This document shows positions 62,148 through 64,000 of a stretch of DNA of 64,000 nucleotides, in pieces (position 1 is the stretch's first letter; every line of letters begins with the position of its first letter). The notes beneath the pieces are model-generated. The model had not been told where the DNA came from, searched no databases, and saw only the letters and a program-made list of their open reading frames with translations. This DNA comes from an uncultured Desulfobulbaceae bacterium (GTDB lineage Bacteria > Desulfobacterota > Desulfobulbia > Desulfobulbales > BM004). The position numbers and the translations under genes were made by a program. The DNA lies in contig CAMYKS010000010.1 in assembly GCA_947259115.1 (NCBI GenBank), positions 135,336 to 199,335 on the forward strand, in the 5' to 3' direction.

Positions 62148-64000
62148 CTAGAAAACCATACCGCCGCAGAACCAGAACTCAGGAGAGCCCCAGAGCCCCG
62201 GAGGAGTCCGCAGGCATATGGCCTGTTCCCGAGTCACATCACCACGATTCTCTCTTAAAAAGAGCATCATATCACGTTCGTGGAAACGGCCGGTGCCGTC
62301 CATGTCACACCGGTCAGGGCAGAAATCATTGACCAGGGAATTACCAAAGACACACTGGTTCATGATTCTTATGTCATTCCAATCCACGGAGCCGTTGAGG
62401 AAACAGTCGCCTGAACAGGCATCACCTGTGCCGTCGGAATCAATATCCGCCTGGTCCGGGTTGGGCTTGGCTATGCAGTTGTCGCATTCGGTTCCCCAGC
62501 CGTCACCGTCCCTGTCCCGCTGCTCGGGGTTATAGTCATTGGGACAGTTGTCATAAACACATTGTACACCGTCCCAATCCGAGTCATCGGAATCCCCATA
62601 GGGACATATGTCACAGGCATCGCCGATACCGTCACCATCCCAATCGGCCTGGCCGGGGTTAGAATCATCCGGGCAGTTATCGCAGACATCGCCGACACCG
62701 TCCCCATCAGCATCCGCCTGTTCAGCGTTGGCATCATCCGGGCAGTTGTCACAGACATCGCCGACATTGTCCCCATCCCAATCCGCCTGATCAACATTGC
62801 TGTCCGCCGGGCAGTTGTCGCAGACATCGCCGATACTATCGGCATCAACATCCGCCTGGTCTGTATTGGCGTCCGCAATACAGTTGTCACAGACATCGCC
62901 GACATCGTCGACATCAGCATCGGCCTGGTTGGCGTTGACATCTGCCGGGCAGTTGTCACAGATATTTTCAAAGCCGTCACCATCGTCGTCGTCAAACTCG
63001 GAGAGTGGATATGAAAAAGCCAGGGTATGCAGATTGTCAACTGTTGGCAGGAGGGAATAAGAAGGTTCCCATACATCCGCTACAACCAAGCTCCTGGAAG
63101 TTCCAGAATTTAAGAGGCCAAAATACATTTCGGTGTCAAGTTGAAAAACGCCGTGGTGGGCCTGGTTGGGAAGCCTACTGACATAGGAAGCCCCTGCTGT
63201 GGCCGGATCTATCTGGTACACATTTAAATCACCATTGATCAGGTACAACTCACTGCAGGTGAAAGCCAAACCGTGCCTATAAGCAAAAACCCCAGAGTTA
63301 CCGACAATAGCGTATGTTCCCAGGGTCTTGTCAATGCTGACCAATTCTCTAAACCATGCTGGGCCACGGCCAAGCCAACCATACATCTGGCCTGTCAAGT
63401 CAATGGCGATGTTGTTGACTGCTGCACCCCAATCTGCGCCGATGGGTGTTCCCGCCCCTGTTGCAGGGTCGATTTCTATCAAACCGTTGAAACCCGGATC
63501 GGTTTCCGAAGTTGAGCCGAAAAGCGTATCCGTGGTGTGATCATAGGCCAGACCGTTGACATTATATCCGGTATCACCAATTGTTTGCAGCAGGGCACCC
63601 GTGTTCTGGTCAAGTATGACCAAAGTGCTACTGGGTCCCCCACCAACACCTGTAGTGCCGTACAGGATTCTTTGTGGGATTGAAAAGAGGATGGAAATAT
63701 TATCGGGAGATTCACCGTTTGCAACGCCGTACTGCAGGCCGATGGTGCCTGTGGGATCCTCGATGCCCACGGTCCCGACATTGGAATTTGCCTGGTAGTT
63801 CAGTAGAATATTACCATTGGATTCATTCAGGATATACTGGAATGTATTCGAACCAGTAGCCGGCCAAGTTGCAACTCCGGTAAACTGCACGATGAACTGC
63901 CGGTTTGGTGCGGAGCCGATCGTCTGATAATGCACTGTCCCGTAATCTGCTGGATCCAAATCTTCCCACAGGGCAGATATAATATTATTTTGGGCATCAT
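62148..64000 (-). CDS. Partial: surface protein with thrombospondin type 3 repeats and C-terminal dockerin-like EF-hand region
   Basis: Repeated DNCPDDxNxxQADxDxDxxGDVC; DRCDMDGTGRFHERDMMLFLREN; the frame stays open to window end (DAQNNIISALWEDLDPADYG). Confidence 0.85.
   Translation of the reverse strand, partial: DAQNNIISALWEDLDPADYGTVHYQTIGSAPNRQFIVQFTGVATWPATGSNTFQYILNESNGNILLNYQANSNVGTVGIEDPTGTIGLQYGVANGESPDNISILFSIPQRILYGTTGVGGGPSSTLVILDQNTGALLQTIGDTGYNVNGLAYDHTTDTLFGSTSETDPGFNGLIEIDPATGAGTPIGADWGAAVNNIAIDLTGQMYGWLGRGPAWFRELVSIDKTLGTYAIVGNSGVFAYRHGLAFTCSELYLINGDLNVYQIDPATAGASYVSRLPNQAHHGVFQLDTEMYFGLLNSGTSRSLVVADVWEPSYSLLPTVDNLHTLAFSYPLSEFDDDDGDGFENICDNCPADVNANQADADVDDVGDVCDNCIADANTDQADVDADSIGDVCDNCPADSNVDQADWDGDNVGDVCDNCPDDANAEQADADGDGVGDVCDNCPDDSNPGQADWDGDGIGDACDICPYGDSDDSDWDGVQCVYDNCPNDYNPEQRDRDGDGWGTECDNCIAKPNPDQADIDSDGTGDACSGDCFLNGSVDWNDIRIMNQCVFGNSLVNDFCPDRCDMDGTGRFHERDMMLFLRENRGDVTREQAICLRTPPGLWGSPEFWFCGGMVF

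Noticed and set aside
62600-62960. CRISPR-like periodic repeats
   Set aside because: The 69-bp period lies inside an intact coding frame of TSP3 protein repeats.

Overview
The window looks like chromosomal DNA of a sulfate-reducer-like deltaproteobacterium (Desulfobacterota; inferred from gene content and style, not proven). Most of it is housekeeping genes: maf, bioB, ilvC, a ybbA-ybbP-tesA-like cluster, folP-ftsH, carB-carA, waaA, trpS, grpE-dnaK, an NtrC-type regulator, a RumA-type methyltransferase, lysS, lolC/E-lolD, bioA and tRNA-Lys(CTT). Accessory genes include an octaheme cytochrome with IPT-like regions, a leaderless NUC1 nuclease, an M1-peptidase/ChaN/PDZ fusion, a cyclophilin-FKBP fusion, two PilZ proteins, a pentapeptide-repeat/TIR protein and a TSP3-repeat surface protein cut off by the window end. 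The most unusual material is non-coding. (1) A dispersed repeat family, made of GGGTTCAAGGGG-type tracts plus degenerate CACTTTA arrays, fills whole intergenic gaps up to stop and start codons. (2) Four tandem ~121-bp palindromic elements lie between trpS and dnaK. (3) A 147-bp MITE-like element has perfect 30-bp inverted repeats, and a related single end lies near the TIR gene. (4) Gene relics are present: two hisF 3' ends flanking an amber-interrupted diguanylate cyclase, and an mtfA fragment. I found no CRISPR array and no rRNA, and no complete novel multi-gene system that I can demonstrate. All calls come from reading the sequence; no database search was run.
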